From an uncultured Acetatifactor sp. (GTDB lineage: Bacteria > Bacillota > Clostridia > Lachnospirales > Lachnospiraceae), in NCBI GenBank assembly GCA_910577665.1, contig CAJTOJ010000001.1, positions 310,001 to 374,000 of the forward strand: 64,000 nt of DNA, given 5' to 3'. The position numbers and the translations under genes were made by a program. The notes under the pieces are model-generated. The model saw nothing but the letters and a program-made list of their open reading frames with translations. It had not been told where the DNA came from and made no database searches. Position 1 is the stretch's first letter. The number at the start of each line of letters is the position of its first letter. Positions 1-8,633 of the stretch are shown piece after piece.

Positions 1-1319
1 CGGTAGTCGTCCAGGAACACGTCTTCCCCGCTGCGCAGGACATTCTCCGGCAGCAGCAGACATTCCCCCAGGTCCTTGCCGGACAGCTGTGCCAGGATGT
101 CCTGGCCCGTAAGCAGACCAGACACTGTGATCTGCTCCCCAAAGAAGAAATTGGTGATCGGATACACAAGAATCTCCAGATAAGGATACACTTCCATCAT
201 CTTCCCAGCCATCTGCCGGATATATGGATATGCCAGATGCCCGGTGGCCATGGACAGTTTCCGCCTGGAGCAGTCTGCCGGTACCCTCCCGCCCGATCCG
301 GAATATGCCCTGCCTTCTGTCCTGTGTGGTTCCTCTGTGCGGTTCCTGTCCTCCATCTGCATCCCCACAGACCTCTGCCGGAGCGCATCCTGGAATTCGT
401 CCAGCAACAATCGCAGCATCCCCACACCATTCTCCAGCTGCAAATACCCGTCATAACGCTCCCTTCCGGGTACCTGCTTCTCTGCCAGAATATACCACTC
501 ATCACTGGCATGGACAAAGTGTGTCCCGAATTTTCCGAAGCATTCTTCCTGGTATTTCTCGATTAGCCGGATCACTTCTACGGCGTCTTCCCCGGTAAAA
601 GGTTCCAGGGGATATAGCCCCTGCCGGTATTTAGACAGTCCTACCGGCACCACGGAGATGCTTTCCAGGCTGGGCATATAGCGCATAAGCTGTTCTATGC
701 TGTATTCCAGCTCTTTCCCGTCATTGATTCCCTTGCAGAGCACAATCTGGCCGTTCATGTGGATACCTGCCTCATACAGTACGTCCACCTTCTTCAAGGC
801 TTCCCCCGCAAAGCGGTTGTTCAGCATCTGACAGCGAAGCTGCGGATTCATGGTGTGAAAGGAAATATTGATGGGGGAAAGATGGTACCTGCAGATCCTG
901 TCAATGTCATGATCTGACATATTGGTCAGTGTCACATAATTTCCCTGTAGGAAGGAAAGCCTGGAATCATCGTCCTTAAAATACAGGGTATCTCGCATTC
1001 CCGGCGGCATCTGGTCAATAAAGCAAAATATGCATTTATTGTGGCAATGCCTGTATTCATCCATAAGACCGTTCTCAAATTCGATCCCCAGGTCCTCGTC
1101 AGCCTCCTTGTCCACTTCAAGCAGCCACTGTTCTTTGTCTGGCTTTTCAATCAGCACTTCAATATACGTATCCTGCACCAGGAACTGGTAGTCAAAGATA
1201 TCCTCCACCGGGGTATCATTGATGGCAATTAGCCGGTCCCCTGGCGCAATATCCAGCTCCTTGGCAATACTGCCTGGCAGGACCTTCTTGATCCTGTGTG
1301 CTCTGTTTCCTGTCTCCAC
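1..1319 (-). CDS. DUF512 family protein with PDZ-like N-terminus and radical-SAM-like cysteine motif (partial, C-terminus outside window)
   Basis: The frame runs off the left edge, so only about 439 N-terminal residues are seen. I placed the start at a GTG because AGGAAGGA lies 8 bases upstream and an in-frame stop lies only 24 codons further up. The N-terminus (HRIKKVLPGSIAKELDIAPGD and on) resembles a PDZ domain. It is followed by CHNKCIFCFIDQMPPG, a CxxxCxxC cluster characteristic of the DUF512/radical-SAM-like family. The end seen, SGEDVFLDDY, is close to the usual family C-terminus, so perhaps 10-20 residues are missing. The biochemical role is unsettled and I assign none. It is divergent from prs across a 323-base intergenic region. 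Confidence 0.85.
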   Translation of the reverse strand, partial: METGNRAHRIKKVLPGSIAKELDIAPGDRLIAINDTPVEDIFDYQFLVQDTYIEVLIEKPDKEQWLLEVDKEADEDLGIEFENGLMDEYRHCHNKCIFCFIDQMPPGMRDTLYFKDDDSRLSFLQGNYVTLTNMSDHDIDRICRYHLSPINISFHTMNPQLRCQMLNNRFAGEALKKVDVLYEAGIHMNGQIVLCKGINDGKELEYSIEQLMRYMPSLESISVVPVGLSKYRQGLYPLEPFTGEDAVEVIRLIEKYQEECFGKFGTHFVHASDEWYILAEKQVPGRERYDGYLQLENGVGMLRLLLDEFQDALRQRSVGMQMEDRNRTEEPHRTEGRAYSGSGGRVPADCSRRKLSMATGHLAYPYIRQMAGKMMEVYPYLEILVYPITNFFFGEQITVSGLLTGQDILAQLSGKDLGECLLLPENVLRSGEDVFLDDY

Positions 1320-1519
1320 GTTCTCTTCCTTCCTCTTTTCCGCTCTCTGCCTTTTTCCATGCCACAGCCGGATCTTCGTTACTGTTCAAGGCGCCGCTCT
1401 CAGCAACGTGATGCATGTGCAGTCTCGGGTTTGTCACGCAAAGAATGCGTGAAAAAACCTGGTGACAGTACCGGGCAAGCAGTAACGGATCTTCTTTACA
1501 TAACTATACAAGAAATTCC

Positions 1520-1548
1520 TTGACGTGTCACTACCATAATGATATAAA
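1520..1548 (+). promoter_or_regulatory. sigma-A type promoter of prs
   Basis: TTGACG at 1520-1525 and TATAAA at 1543-1548 are separated by exactly 17 bases. Transcription would start near 1555, giving a leader of about 85 bases before prs. Of the 323-base divergent region (1320-1642), this promoter, the leader hairpin and the ribosome binding sites are all I can identify. A short dyad near 1435-1451 has no T-run on either strand. Confidence 0.7.
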
Positions 1549-1593
1549 TTAAGTGATGGATTTATAAACATTGGTTCCTTAATCTGTACAAGT

Positions 1594-1628
1594 CTTATTC
1601 TACAGGAGCAATCCCCCTGCAGAATAAG
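1594..1628 (+). promoter_or_regulatory. leader hairpin immediately upstream of prs
   Basis: CTTATTCT at 1594-1601 pairs perfectly with AGAATAAG at 1621-1628. After one mismatch, CAGG (1603-1606) pairs with CCTG (1616-1619), leaving a 9-base loop. No T-run follows. The hairpin ends directly at the Shine-Dalgarno region (CAGGGAGA). It is therefore not a plain terminator; it could protect the 5' end of the mRNA or modulate ribosome access. Confidence 0.6.
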
Positions 1629-1642
1629 CAGGGAGAATGACC

Positions 1643-2842
1643 ATGCCTAATTTACGCGAATTAGAAAACGCCATGCCTGTTGCCCCCCTTAAGATTGTGG
1701 CCCTGTCCTCTGCGGCCAGGATGGGCAGCAGGGTGAATGATTACCTGGTGGAGTTCCGCAAAAGTGTACACAACGACAAGGTCAAGAACGACCCCGCTTT
1801 CCACGGATACAGCGAAAACAACTACCTGGTGGAGGTGGATACCCCCCGTTTTGGCAGCGGTGAGGGAAAAGCCAATTTCAGTGAGAGCATCCGCGGCAAG
1901 GACCTGTTCCTCCTGGTGGATGTATGCAATCACAGCATTTCCTATCAGATGAATGGCTATACCAATCATATGTCCCCGGATGACCACTACCAGGATCTGA
2001 AGCGTGTCATTGCCGCCTGCAACGGCAAGGCCCACCGGATCAATGTGATCATGCCATTTCTCTATGAGGGCAGACAGCACAAGAGAAACGGACGGGAGTC
2101 CCTGGACTGCGCCTATGCCTTGAAAGAGCTGCAGAACATGGGCATCCACAATTTTATTACGTTCGATGCCCATGACCCGCGGGTACAGAACTCCACTCCC
2201 TTGAGTGGTTTTGACAATTTCACTTCCCCCTACCAGTTTATCAAGTCTCTGCTGCACTCTGAGGAAGATCTGCTGGTGGACAAGGATCACCTGCTGGTCA
2301 TCAGCCCGGATGAAGGTGCTGTGGACCGGGCAATCTATTTTGCCACTGTGCTGGGCGTGGATGTGGGTATGTTCTACAAGCGCCGGGACTATTCTACCAT
2401 TGTAAATGGCAAGAATCCAATTGTGGCCCATGAATTCCTGGGGGATAACATAGACGGCAAGGATATTGTCATCATAGACGATATGATCTCCTCTGGCGGC
2501 AGCATGCTGGATACCGCCAGGCAGCTCAAACAGATGAATGCACGCCGTGTGTTCATCTGCTGTACCTTCGGCCTGTTCACGGACGGACTGTCCGCTTTTG
2601 ACCGGGCTTATGAACAGGGATATTTTGACAAGGTAGTGACCACAGATCTCACCTACCTGCCCCCTGAAATCTATGACAAGCCCTATTTTGTGGAAGTGGA
2701 TATGAGCAAATTTGTGGCTTCCATGATAGATTTCATCAACCACGATGTGTCCCTGTCCAATGTGCTGGCCACCACGGAGAAGATCCATGGTATCCTGGAA
2801 GCTTACAACAGCAGGGCGAATGTGGAAGCGTTCTCAAACTGA
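1643..2842 (+). CDS. prs: ribose-phosphate pyrophosphokinase (PRPP synthetase)
   Basis: This enzyme makes phosphoribosyl pyrophosphate from ribose 5-phosphate and ATP for purine, pyrimidine, histidine, tryptophan and NAD synthesis in the cytosol. The PRPP-binding loop DIVIIDDMISSGGSMLDTA is present, as are an FDAHDPRVQN segment and the ISPDEGAVDRA segment of the second phosphoribosyltransferase-like half. At about 399 residues it belongs to the longer clostridial form rather than the ~315-residue Bacillus form. I chose the second ATG (MPNLREL) because GGGAGA then sits 6-7 bases upstream; the ATG at 1637 directly abuts that site. It is a single-gene unit with its own promoter and a hairpin leader. 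Confidence 0.95.
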   Translation: MPNLRELENAMPVAPLKIVALSSAARMGSRVNDYLVEFRKSVHNDKVKNDPAFHGYSENNYLVEVDTPRFGSGEGKANFSESIRGKDLFLLVDVCNHSISYQMNGYTNHMSPDDHYQDLKRVIAACNGKAHRINVIMPFLYEGRQHKRNGRESLDCAYALKELQNMGIHNFITFDAHDPRVQNSTPLSGFDNFTSPYQFIKSLLHSEEDLLVDKDHLLVISPDEGAVDRAIYFATVLGVDVGMFYKRRDYSTIVNGKNPIVAHEFLGDNIDGKDIVIIDDMISSGGSMLDTARQLKQMNARRVFICCTFGLFTDGLSAFDRAYEQGYFDKVVTTDLTYLPPEIYDKPYFVEVDMSKFVASMIDFINHDVSLSNVLATTEKIHGILEAYNSRANVEAFSN

Positions 2843-2843
2843 C

Positions 2844-2936
2844 GGGGAAATGTAAGAAATTCCCCTGCTGTCCATATCATACCGCAATGCAAAAAAAGAG
2901 TGCCGGACACTTTCTATGTAATTCCTTTCATAGAAA
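2844..2936 (+). other. two hairpins downstream of prs; otherwise little in the 2843-3361 gap
   Basis: GGGGAA (2844-2849) pairs with TTCCCC (2860-2865), and TTTCTATG (2911-2918) pairs with CATAGAAA (2929-2936). Neither is followed by a convincing T-run, but they lie where prs transcription should stop. The rest of this ~520-base gap holds only the short membrane ORF at 2986-3162 and AT-rich sequence leading to the RhuM gene. Confidence 0.35.
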
Positions 2937-2985
2937 TTCCAGTTGGACATGTCGCCTGTGGCATGTAATGGAAAAGAAAGGCAGT

Positions 2986-3162
2986 TCAGAGCAGGAGCAT
3001 TTTCACGGGCTGGTACATTTTGACCACATCCTGGCCCTGGAACTCCATCACATTTTCCAGAAAATTACAAAGTACCATAACCAGCAGAATGTAGAAAGGG
3101 ATCAAGGCCCCCTTCCTTTTCAGTAAAAAAGCGGTCTGAAATCGGATCATCCTAAGAAGCAT
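2986..3162 (-). pseudogene. 58-residue membrane ORF, possibly a truncated N-terminus of a larger membrane protein
   Basis: The ORF begins MLLRMIRFQTAFLLKRKG and has one hydrophobic segment (GALIPFYILLVMVLCNFL, about residues 19-36), then stops after MYQPVKMLLL. Upstream there is AGGGGGAAAAGGA within suitable distance of the ATG. A basic start followed by one hydrophobic helix and an abrupt stop looks like the beginning of an ABC-type permease that lost its remainder. I cannot name the parent family. It could also be a genuine small membrane protein. Confidence 0.3.
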
Positions 3163-3361
3163 GGTTCCTTTTCCCCCTCTCTATGGAATGCACCTGTCAT
3201 ACGTCTTCCCGTTATAAACTGTCAAGGATGTGGCTTACGTAATTGTTAAAGAATAAATCTTCACATCTGAATTGTACCAGAGAAATTCTTAACAAGAAAG
3301 GATGTATCTTTTTAAGATTTCATTAAGCCGCGCACCAGTATGTCAAGCCCACGACAAAAAA

Positions 3362-4354
3362 TTATTTTTTATCTTCCAATTCCTGTAATTCCTTTATGCT
3401 TTCAAGGAAATGGCATTCCACCGGAGAAAGGATATCCTCCTGCTTTTTCCGATATTTGTCGTATTCTCCATGTGCCTTTTCAAGAGCCTGTTTATGAGTA
3501 ACTCTTCCTTTTGTAGTTAAAATATCCCTTCTTGTCATTTTCAAATAGTCATCAATTGTTTCCAGCCAGTCTTTCATATACATCGGTTCTTGATTCAGGG
3601 CATGAACTTCCGCAATATCTAAATACGCCGTAACGATTTTATTTAACGCATCAATTTCTTTTTCGTTTAAATAATTCTTTGCAATCTCTACGTCAGAACG
3701 TTTAATCTCTCTTCCAGCCCACGAGGTTAATCCCATATTGTCTTTATCTGCATCTGCCCGTTGATAGATTACTTCTGCCGCTGTGTGCTTATGAGCCGCC
3801 CAATGCATTTTATTCTGTACCTGTTTAAAAAACGAAATTGAACTTTCTGCTTTTGGGTCATAATCAATACTTGTTGCATATATTTCCAGAACTTTTCTCC
3901 AAAACACTTTTTCAGAAGAACGAATATCACGGATACGAGCCAATAATTCATCAAAATAGTTTCCGCCTCCAAGATTCTTAAGACGCTCATCATCTAATGC
4001 GAAACCTTTTTTCATATATTCTTTTAAAATGGAAGTCGCCCATATTCTAAACTGTGTTCCTCTAAGGGATTTTACCCGATAACCAACGGAAATAATAACA
4101 TCTAAATTATAGAAATCCACCTGATAAGTCTTGCCGTCAGAAGCAGTGTAGGCAAATTTTGCCCAAACTGCCTCTTTTATCAGTTCTCCTTCTTTAAAGA
4201 TGTTTCTTATATGTTTTCCAATTACGCTTTTATCCCGTTGAAATAATTCAGCCATTTGATCTATGGAAAGCCAAACCGTATCTTGATCAAATGTTACTTC
4301 TATTTTTGTGACTCCATCTTCTGTAGTATACATAAGCATATTTGATTGTGGCAT
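3362..4354 (-). CDS. RhuM family protein (virulence-associated RhuM family)
   Basis: The 330-residue protein carries the RhuM-family body: IEVTFDQDTVWLSIDQMAELF, a KSVIGKHIRNIF segment resembling a phage antirepressor or KilA/Bro-type DNA-binding start, VDFYNLDVIISVGYRVKS, and FRIWATSILKEYM. RhuM proteins occur on pathogenicity and defence islands; their molecular function is not established. A strong GGAGGGGAG site precedes the ATG. The gene and its flanks (about 3.25-4.5 kb) are clearly more AT-rich than the neighbours, which suggests recent acquisition. It stands alone between prs and the MGMT-like gene, and I see no integrase or repeats. Confidence 0.85.
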   Translation of the reverse strand: MPQSNMLMYTTEDGVTKIEVTFDQDTVWLSIDQMAELFQRDKSVIGKHIRNIFKEGELIKEAVWAKFAYTASDGKTYQVDFYNLDVIISVGYRVKSLRGTQFRIWATSILKEYMKKGFALDDERLKNLGGGNYFDELLARIRDIRSSEKVFWRKVLEIYATSIDYDPKAESSISFFKQVQNKMHWAAHKHTAAEVIYQRADADKDNMGLTSWAGREIKRSDVEIAKNYLNEKEIDALNKIVTAYLDIAEVHALNQEPMYMKDWLETIDDYLKMTRRDILTTKGRVTHKQALEKAHGEYDKYRKKQEDILSPVECHFLESIKELQELEDKK

Positions 4355-4509
4355 AATCTCCCCTCCAATTAAAACACAGAATGCTTAAAAGTTAATTCTA
4401 TGGAATATTTCGTTTATTTCAAAAAATCAAGAAATAGTGCAATATAAATCGAAAATCAAGTTTCACGACTTAGGCATACTCATGCAACAACCGCAAAAAC
4501 TTGATGCCT

Positions 4510-4818
4510 TCAGCATACCCACTGACATTTTCCCATATCCACATGTGTTTCATCCCGGAAGCTTACGCCCTCTCCCAGCAGCAGTTCCCTCTGCTCCCGG
4601 AAATGGGGAGCCAGCCGCCCTGCATGATTCACCACCCGGTGACAGGGATATGTCCCATAGTATTCTGACAATCCAAGAACCTTTCCCACCAGCCTTGCAT
4701 GCCGCTCCCTGCCGGTAAGCTTCGCGATCTGCCCGTAGGATGCCACCTTCCCCTCCGGGATCTCCTCCACTGCGGAAAGGATTTCATAGATTAAACTCTC
4801 TGTAAGGACTGTCGGCAT
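4510..4818 (-). CDS. MGMT-family DNA-binding domain protein (methylated-DNA-cysteine methyltransferase or alkyltransferase-like)
   Basis: The 102-residue protein consists only of the C-terminal DNA-binding/active-site domain of O6-alkylguanine methyltransferases. It has VASYGQIAKLTGRERHARLVGKVL (the DNA-contacting helix-turn-helix region) and YPCHRVVNHAGRL, the PCHRV active-site motif with its acceptor cysteine. Because the cysteine is present, alkyl acceptor activity is possible, unlike ATL proteins where it is replaced. I moved the start to the internal ATG (MPTVLTES) because a perfect AGGAGGTG lies 8 bases upstream. It would repair, or flag for repair, alkylated guanine. Confidence 0.85.
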   Translation of the reverse strand: MPTVLTESLIYEILSAVEEIPEGKVASYGQIAKLTGRERHARLVGKVLGLSEYYGTYPCHRVVNHAGRLAPHFREQRELLLGEGVSFRDETHVDMGKCQWVC

Positions 4819-4899
4819 ATATTCTTCACCTCCTGTCACTTGGTATAACCTTTGGTCCGCCTGGCAGAAATACCAGGCTGTAAATTCCTTCTTCTGTGT

Positions 4900-6363
4900 T
4901 CAATGCCCTTCCTGTAAGTACATCCTTCCCCTGTTCTCTATGACCTGTAAGGTCTCCTCCAGGGTCTTCCCGCCCTCAAAATAGACCTCTGCCTCCTCAT
5001 AAATGATCTCCAGGAGAGCAAAATCCGAAGAGGGATATGGGCTGGCCATGGCTGTCAGCTCCTCCAGCAAGGCCATAGCCTGTTCCTGTGTAAAAAGGGC
5101 TGTCTCCCATTTTATTTCATGCAGTTTATCCAGTTCCTCCTGCACGGAAACTTCCAGCTCTTCCGTCCGGGTGGGCAGCCCCCATTTCTGGGCAAAGGGT
5201 TTCTCTATCCGCGGGGCATCCAGTGTCCCAGAAAAAAGCAGCTCCAGGAAAACCCATGCCCCCTCCTTGTTGGCGGCGCCCGCGGGAATGGCATAAGGTC
5301 CCTCTGCCGCCTGCAGGAATGCTCTGGGTTCCCCGTCCCAGGCCGGATAACCCACAGGGATAATCTCATCCCTCCCTGCCAGCCCTGGCAGCATCAGAAA
5401 AATGTCCAGTGTCTCCAGGGACAAATCCACCAAAAGAGCCTCCCCCTGGTGCATCTGCCAGCAACGATCCGCCAGTTGTTCATACGAAGCGGTCGCTGGA
5501 TAAGAAGCGGCCTGGCTTAGGATCTGTCCCAGACAGGAGTCTGCACCAGCATCCAGATTAAGCAGTTCCTCCCCCTGCGCAAACAGCAGACAGTATGTCA
5601 GGAATTCGTCCCGTGACATGCCACTGGCCAGGGGGATATCCGGATACCTCCCGGCCAGGGAAAGCATGTCCTCCACCGTCCATCCGGACTCTTCTCCCAC
5701 TATCTCTGTCTTGCCCCACAGGGTCTGCAGAACCATCTGTCTGGGGACTGCAACCAGCTTTCCATCATATGTATAAGCGTCTATGACACTCTCCAGAAAA
5801 TCCTCTTCCTTCACCACCTTGCTGTCTGCAAAATAGGGGGAGAGATCTTCCAGATAGTCCTGTGCTGCCATAGTCTCCGCATCCAGAGGGTAATCCAGAA
5901 GAATAATATCCGGACCTGTGCTGGAAGCCAGTTCTGCCTGCATCCTAAGCAGGGCCGTTTCCTCCGATACACCCTCCCCTTCCCCATAATAGGAGCGGAT
6001 CGTCACCTTGTAACCATAGTCCCCCCTGTTAAAGGCTCCTACATACTCCTTCAGCCGGGAAGTGGTTCTCCAGACACCCAGTATCACTTCCGCAGGTTCT
6101 GAGGGCTGATCCTTTGGGGTATCAGCAGACTGGCTTTCTTCTTCCTCCAGCCCTTCATCACTAGTTCCCTGTCCCGGTATTCCTGCATCCTGCCTGCCAT
6201 CCTCCTGCCCTACAGAAGTGGAATCCTGTATCGGCATCTGCTGCTCTCCTAAAGCAGAATCTTGTATCAGTGTCTCCTGCCCTGGATCTGCCTTCCCACA
6301 GGACGTCAAGAACATGCAAAAACCCGTTAAGATCATTGATATGATACACCTTCTTCTCTTCAT
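4900..6363 (-). CDS. extracellular solute-binding lipoprotein (MalE-like) at the end of an ABC-2 transporter operon
   Basis: The 487-residue protein has a lipoprotein signal (MKRRRC, hydrophobic core, then LTSCG with the lipidated cysteine near residue 22). A long acidic and Gln/Pro/Ser-rich linker (about residues 25-90) follows, then a fold typical of sugar-binding proteins of ABC importers (VILGVWRTTSRL, ASSTGPDIILLDYP, LVAVPRQM, AIPAGAANKEGAWVFLELL). Its neighbours are ABC-2 type exporter genes, not MalFG-type importer permeases, so it is an orphan binding protein. It may sense or sequester a ligand at the cell surface. AAGGAGATG precedes the ATG. It is the last gene of the minus-strand operon that starts at 9518. 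Confidence 0.75.
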   Translation of the reverse strand: MKRRRCIISMILTGFCMFLTSCGKADPGQETLIQDSALGEQQMPIQDSTSVGQEDGRQDAGIPGQGTSDEGLEEEESQSADTPKDQPSEPAEVILGVWRTTSRLKEYVGAFNRGDYGYKVTIRSYYGEGEGVSEETALLRMQAELASSTGPDIILLDYPLDAETMAAQDYLEDLSPYFADSKVVKEEDFLESVIDAYTYDGKLVAVPRQMVLQTLWGKTEIVGEESGWTVEDMLSLAGRYPDIPLASGMSRDEFLTYCLLFAQGEELLNLDAGADSCLGQILSQAASYPATASYEQLADRCWQMHQGEALLVDLSLETLDIFLMLPGLAGRDEIIPVGYPAWDGEPRAFLQAAEGPYAIPAGAANKEGAWVFLELLFSGTLDAPRIEKPFAQKWGLPTRTEELEVSVQEELDKLHEIKWETALFTQEQAMALLEELTAMASPYPSSDFALLEIIYEEAEVYFEGGKTLEETLQVIENRGRMYLQEGH

Positions 6364-6408
6364 CAGAGCATCTCCTTTTTCCCGCCGCCATCATTTTGTA
6401 CACCAGAA

Positions 6409-7110
6409 TCAAAACACTCCATATCTGTCCAGAAGCTCTTTCTTGATGGCATTCAGTACCTTTGTAGTATCTTCCGAGACAGAGAAAAATTCATATGTCC
6501 CAAGCGCTGAAAAATCATATACGGCCATCCTTTCCTCCAATGTCACAGTCTCCTGTCCACCAATCTTCACATAGCCGAAGAAATCCGATGCCAGGATATA
6601 CGCAGCCTCCTTCTGGTAGACATTTAGAGGGGACTCCTCCATAAAAACCAGGTACTGTTCCCCAGGCTTCATAAGATTTAGTGGATTTCCATATTGAATA
6701 CTGCCGTCCACCTCCTGGAACCCGAAGTACTGGTACAGATATCCCGTGTCCCCACATTCCACAAAGTCACAGCCCCGGATCACTTCCTCTATATAGATCT
6801 CCTGTCCCAGGCTGCCTTCCGTCTGACGCAGCTTCCCTGTGGAGGAGGCTACCACAATCACAGGGGCGGTATCTACCCCATAGAGATCTGCCCCGCTGCC
6901 AAAACTGTCTCTGGTAATCCCGCCATCGCCTTCCTTTCCAGTCCAGATGCCCGTCACTGTCACCATTCCCTTCTCTATGTCTGACAGATCCTGGATGGAG
7001 ACAATACCACAGTCCTGCACAGACAGTTTGAACAAAATCCCTGCCAGGATACAACCTGCCGCTAAAAGAAACGCAACGATCCAGTCCACCCGCCGAAATA
7101 TTCCTTTCAA
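6409..7110 (-). CDS. membrane-anchored extracytoplasmic protein of unknown function in ABC-2 operon
   Basis: The 233-residue protein has one N-terminal membrane segment (WIVAFLLAAGCILAGILF, about residues 10-27) and a presumed extracellular remainder with no family I recognise. The start is a TTG that overlaps the stop of the ATPase gene (TTGA), with GAGGGGAA just upstream. The overlap implies translational coupling with the transporter. Residues such as YLVFMEESPLNVYQKEAAYIL recall small export-associated lipoprotein-like domains, but I do not assign a function. Confidence 0.6.
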   Translation of the reverse strand: MKGIFRRVDWIVAFLLAAGCILAGILFKLSVQDCGIVSIQDLSDIEKGMVTVTGIWTGKEGDGGITRDSFGSGADLYGVDTAPVIVVASSTGKLRQTEGSLGQEIYIEEVIRGCDFVECGDTGYLYQYFGFQEVDGSIQYGNPLNLMKPGEQYLVFMEESPLNVYQKEAAYILASDFFGYVKIGGQETVTLEERMAVYDFSALGTYEFFSVSEDTTKVLNAIKKELLDRYGVF

Positions 7111-7763
7111 ATTCCCCTCACCTCCCCGCCTGCTAGACTACATGTGCCATTTTCCATGGAATAGACCTGGTTACAAAGCCAGGATATATCCTGCTTGATA
7201 TGACTGGAAAGCAGCACCACAGCTCCCCTTTCTGCCTCCTCTGCAATGATCTGACGAATCAGATCCACTCCTTCCTCATCCAGGGAATTCGTAGGTTCAT
7301 CCAGAAACAGGAAGTCCGGTTCTTCCATCACAGCCTGGGCAATGAGTAGCCGCTGCCGCATCCCCAGAGAATACTTCCTGAAAGGCAAAGAATTGTCTGG
7401 ATCAAGTCCTACCCGCCCCATGGTTTCCTCCACTTTGCTGGCAGAGATGACTCCGCTTATTCTGCTTAAATACAACAGATTCTCCCTGCCTGTCAGTTCC
7501 GGCCACAGTGCCGGGTTCTCCAGCACAACACCTGTCCTGGCCTTTCTGGATCCCCTATGTACATCCGCACCGTCCATCCATACACGCCCCATGGAGGGCC
7601 GTACCAGACCGCACAGTACACGGAACAACATGGTCTTGCCAGAGCCGTTTTCCCCGGTAAAACCGTAGATATTTCCCCCTGTGAGTTCCAGATTCACATG
7701 AAGCAACAGTTCCTTTTTCCCCATCCGTTTTGATACTTTTTCTGCCACTAAACTATGCTGCAT
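7107..7763 (-). CDS. ABC transporter ATP-binding protein (BcrA/LanF-like)
   Basis: At 218 residues this is a single nucleotide-binding domain. Walker A is GENGSGKTM (residues ~38-46), the signature is the divergent YSLGMRQRLLIAQAVM, Walker B is FLFLDEPTNSLDEEG, and the switch histidine is in LLSSHI. The LGMRQR signature is typical of bacitracin- and lantibiotic-type ABC-2 exporters. It would energise the two permeases encoded just upstream in the operon. AGGAG lies about 10 bases before the ATG. Confidence 0.88.
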   Translation of the reverse strand: MQHSLVAEKVSKRMGKKELLLHVNLELTGGNIYGFTGENGSGKTMLFRVLCGLVRPSMGRVWMDGADVHRGSRKARTGVVLENPALWPELTGRENLLYLSRISGVISASKVEETMGRVGLDPDNSLPFRKYSLGMRQRLLIAQAVMEEPDFLFLDEPTNSLDEEGVDLIRQIIAEEAERGAVVLLSSHIKQDISWLCNQVYSMENGTCSLAGGEVRGI

Positions 7764-7874
7764 CTGTATACTTCTCCTCTTTTTCTATGTGAATTCCTAC
7801 TTCGCCTGTTACTACTTCCGTTGTGCTTGTATATCCTATTCCGTTCCTCGGTTCTTCCTTCTTACATTCCCCAA

Positions 7875-8609
7875 TCAGAAAATATCCATCCTACAGATAT
7901 GAAAGCGTATCCCCAGCACCAGCATACCCAGATAACATCCGTTTGCTGCCAGTTTCCCACAGGCCAGTCCCACATCCTCCACAATCCTGTAATTGGCACA
8001 TAGAGGATTCAATACCACGTTCACCGGGTTGTCAAAAAACAGGATACCCACATACTCCAGCGCCATCACACAGGTGAATACCAGGAATACTGCCACCGTC
8101 ACATGCAGTCGAACGGACAGCCAGTTCACTGCCAGACACACCAGCATCAGCAGGGTACCCAGGATACCTCCCAGCAGAAACAGCACATATACCGTATATC
8201 CCCCTATATGCCAGTCTGCCACCTGCCGGATCCCGATCCAGAATTCCATAGACAGAAACCACCCTACATAAGCAGAAGCGAGCACACAGATCCTCCCTGC
8301 CTTGCCCAGCACAAAACTCCCCCGGCTGGCTATCCTGGTGAAATACACCGTGCTGACCGTATCAAAATATCCTGCCATTTCACGGCCAAACAGAATGGCA
8401 AACAGGAAGATTCCGCCGATACATTTCAAGGACAAAACAATAGTCTGCATCTCCCCGGAACTGATTCTTCCCCACACGCTATACCACAGCACATCTGCCA
8501 GGACTCCACTCCCTGGTCTTGCCAGAAAGATATCTACCAGGGAAAACATTACTACATATGGCACGATCCATAAAGTCTTTCTCAATGAAAACCATATTCC
8601 ATCCTTCAT
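7875..8609 (-). CDS. ABC-2 type permease, second membrane subunit
   Basis: The 244-residue protein is almost entirely hydrophobic with about six membrane segments (for example VVMFSLVDIFLA, GGIFLFAILFG, VYVLFLLGGILGTLLMLVCL, VTVAVFLVFTCVMAL). It follows the first permease by 24 bases and precedes the ATPase by 111 bases, so the three probably form one exporter. GGTGGAG precedes the ATG. The substrate is unknown. Two-permease, one-ATPase architecture resembles LanEFG-type immunity exporters. Confidence 0.7.
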   Translation of the reverse strand: MKDGIWFSLRKTLWIVPYVVMFSLVDIFLARPGSGVLADVLWYSVWGRISSGEMQTIVLSLKCIGGIFLFAILFGREMAGYFDTVSTVYFTRIASRGSFVLGKAGRICVLASAYVGWFLSMEFWIGIRQVADWHIGGYTVYVLFLLGGILGTLLMLVCLAVNWLSVRLHVTVAVFLVFTCVMALEYVGILFFDNPVNVVLNPLCANYRIVEDVGLACGKLAANGCYLGMLVLGIRFHICRMDIF

Positions 8610-8633
8610 TGCTCATTCTCCACCGAATAACCC

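Noticed and set aside
1435..1451. CACGCA/TGCGTG hairpin next to a run of A
   Set aside because: The T-run lies on the wrong side for a terminator on either strand and the stem is only 6 bp.
1661..2788. 375-codon minus-strand open frame opposite prs
   Set aside because: It is antisense to an unambiguous PRPP synthetase with its own promoter.
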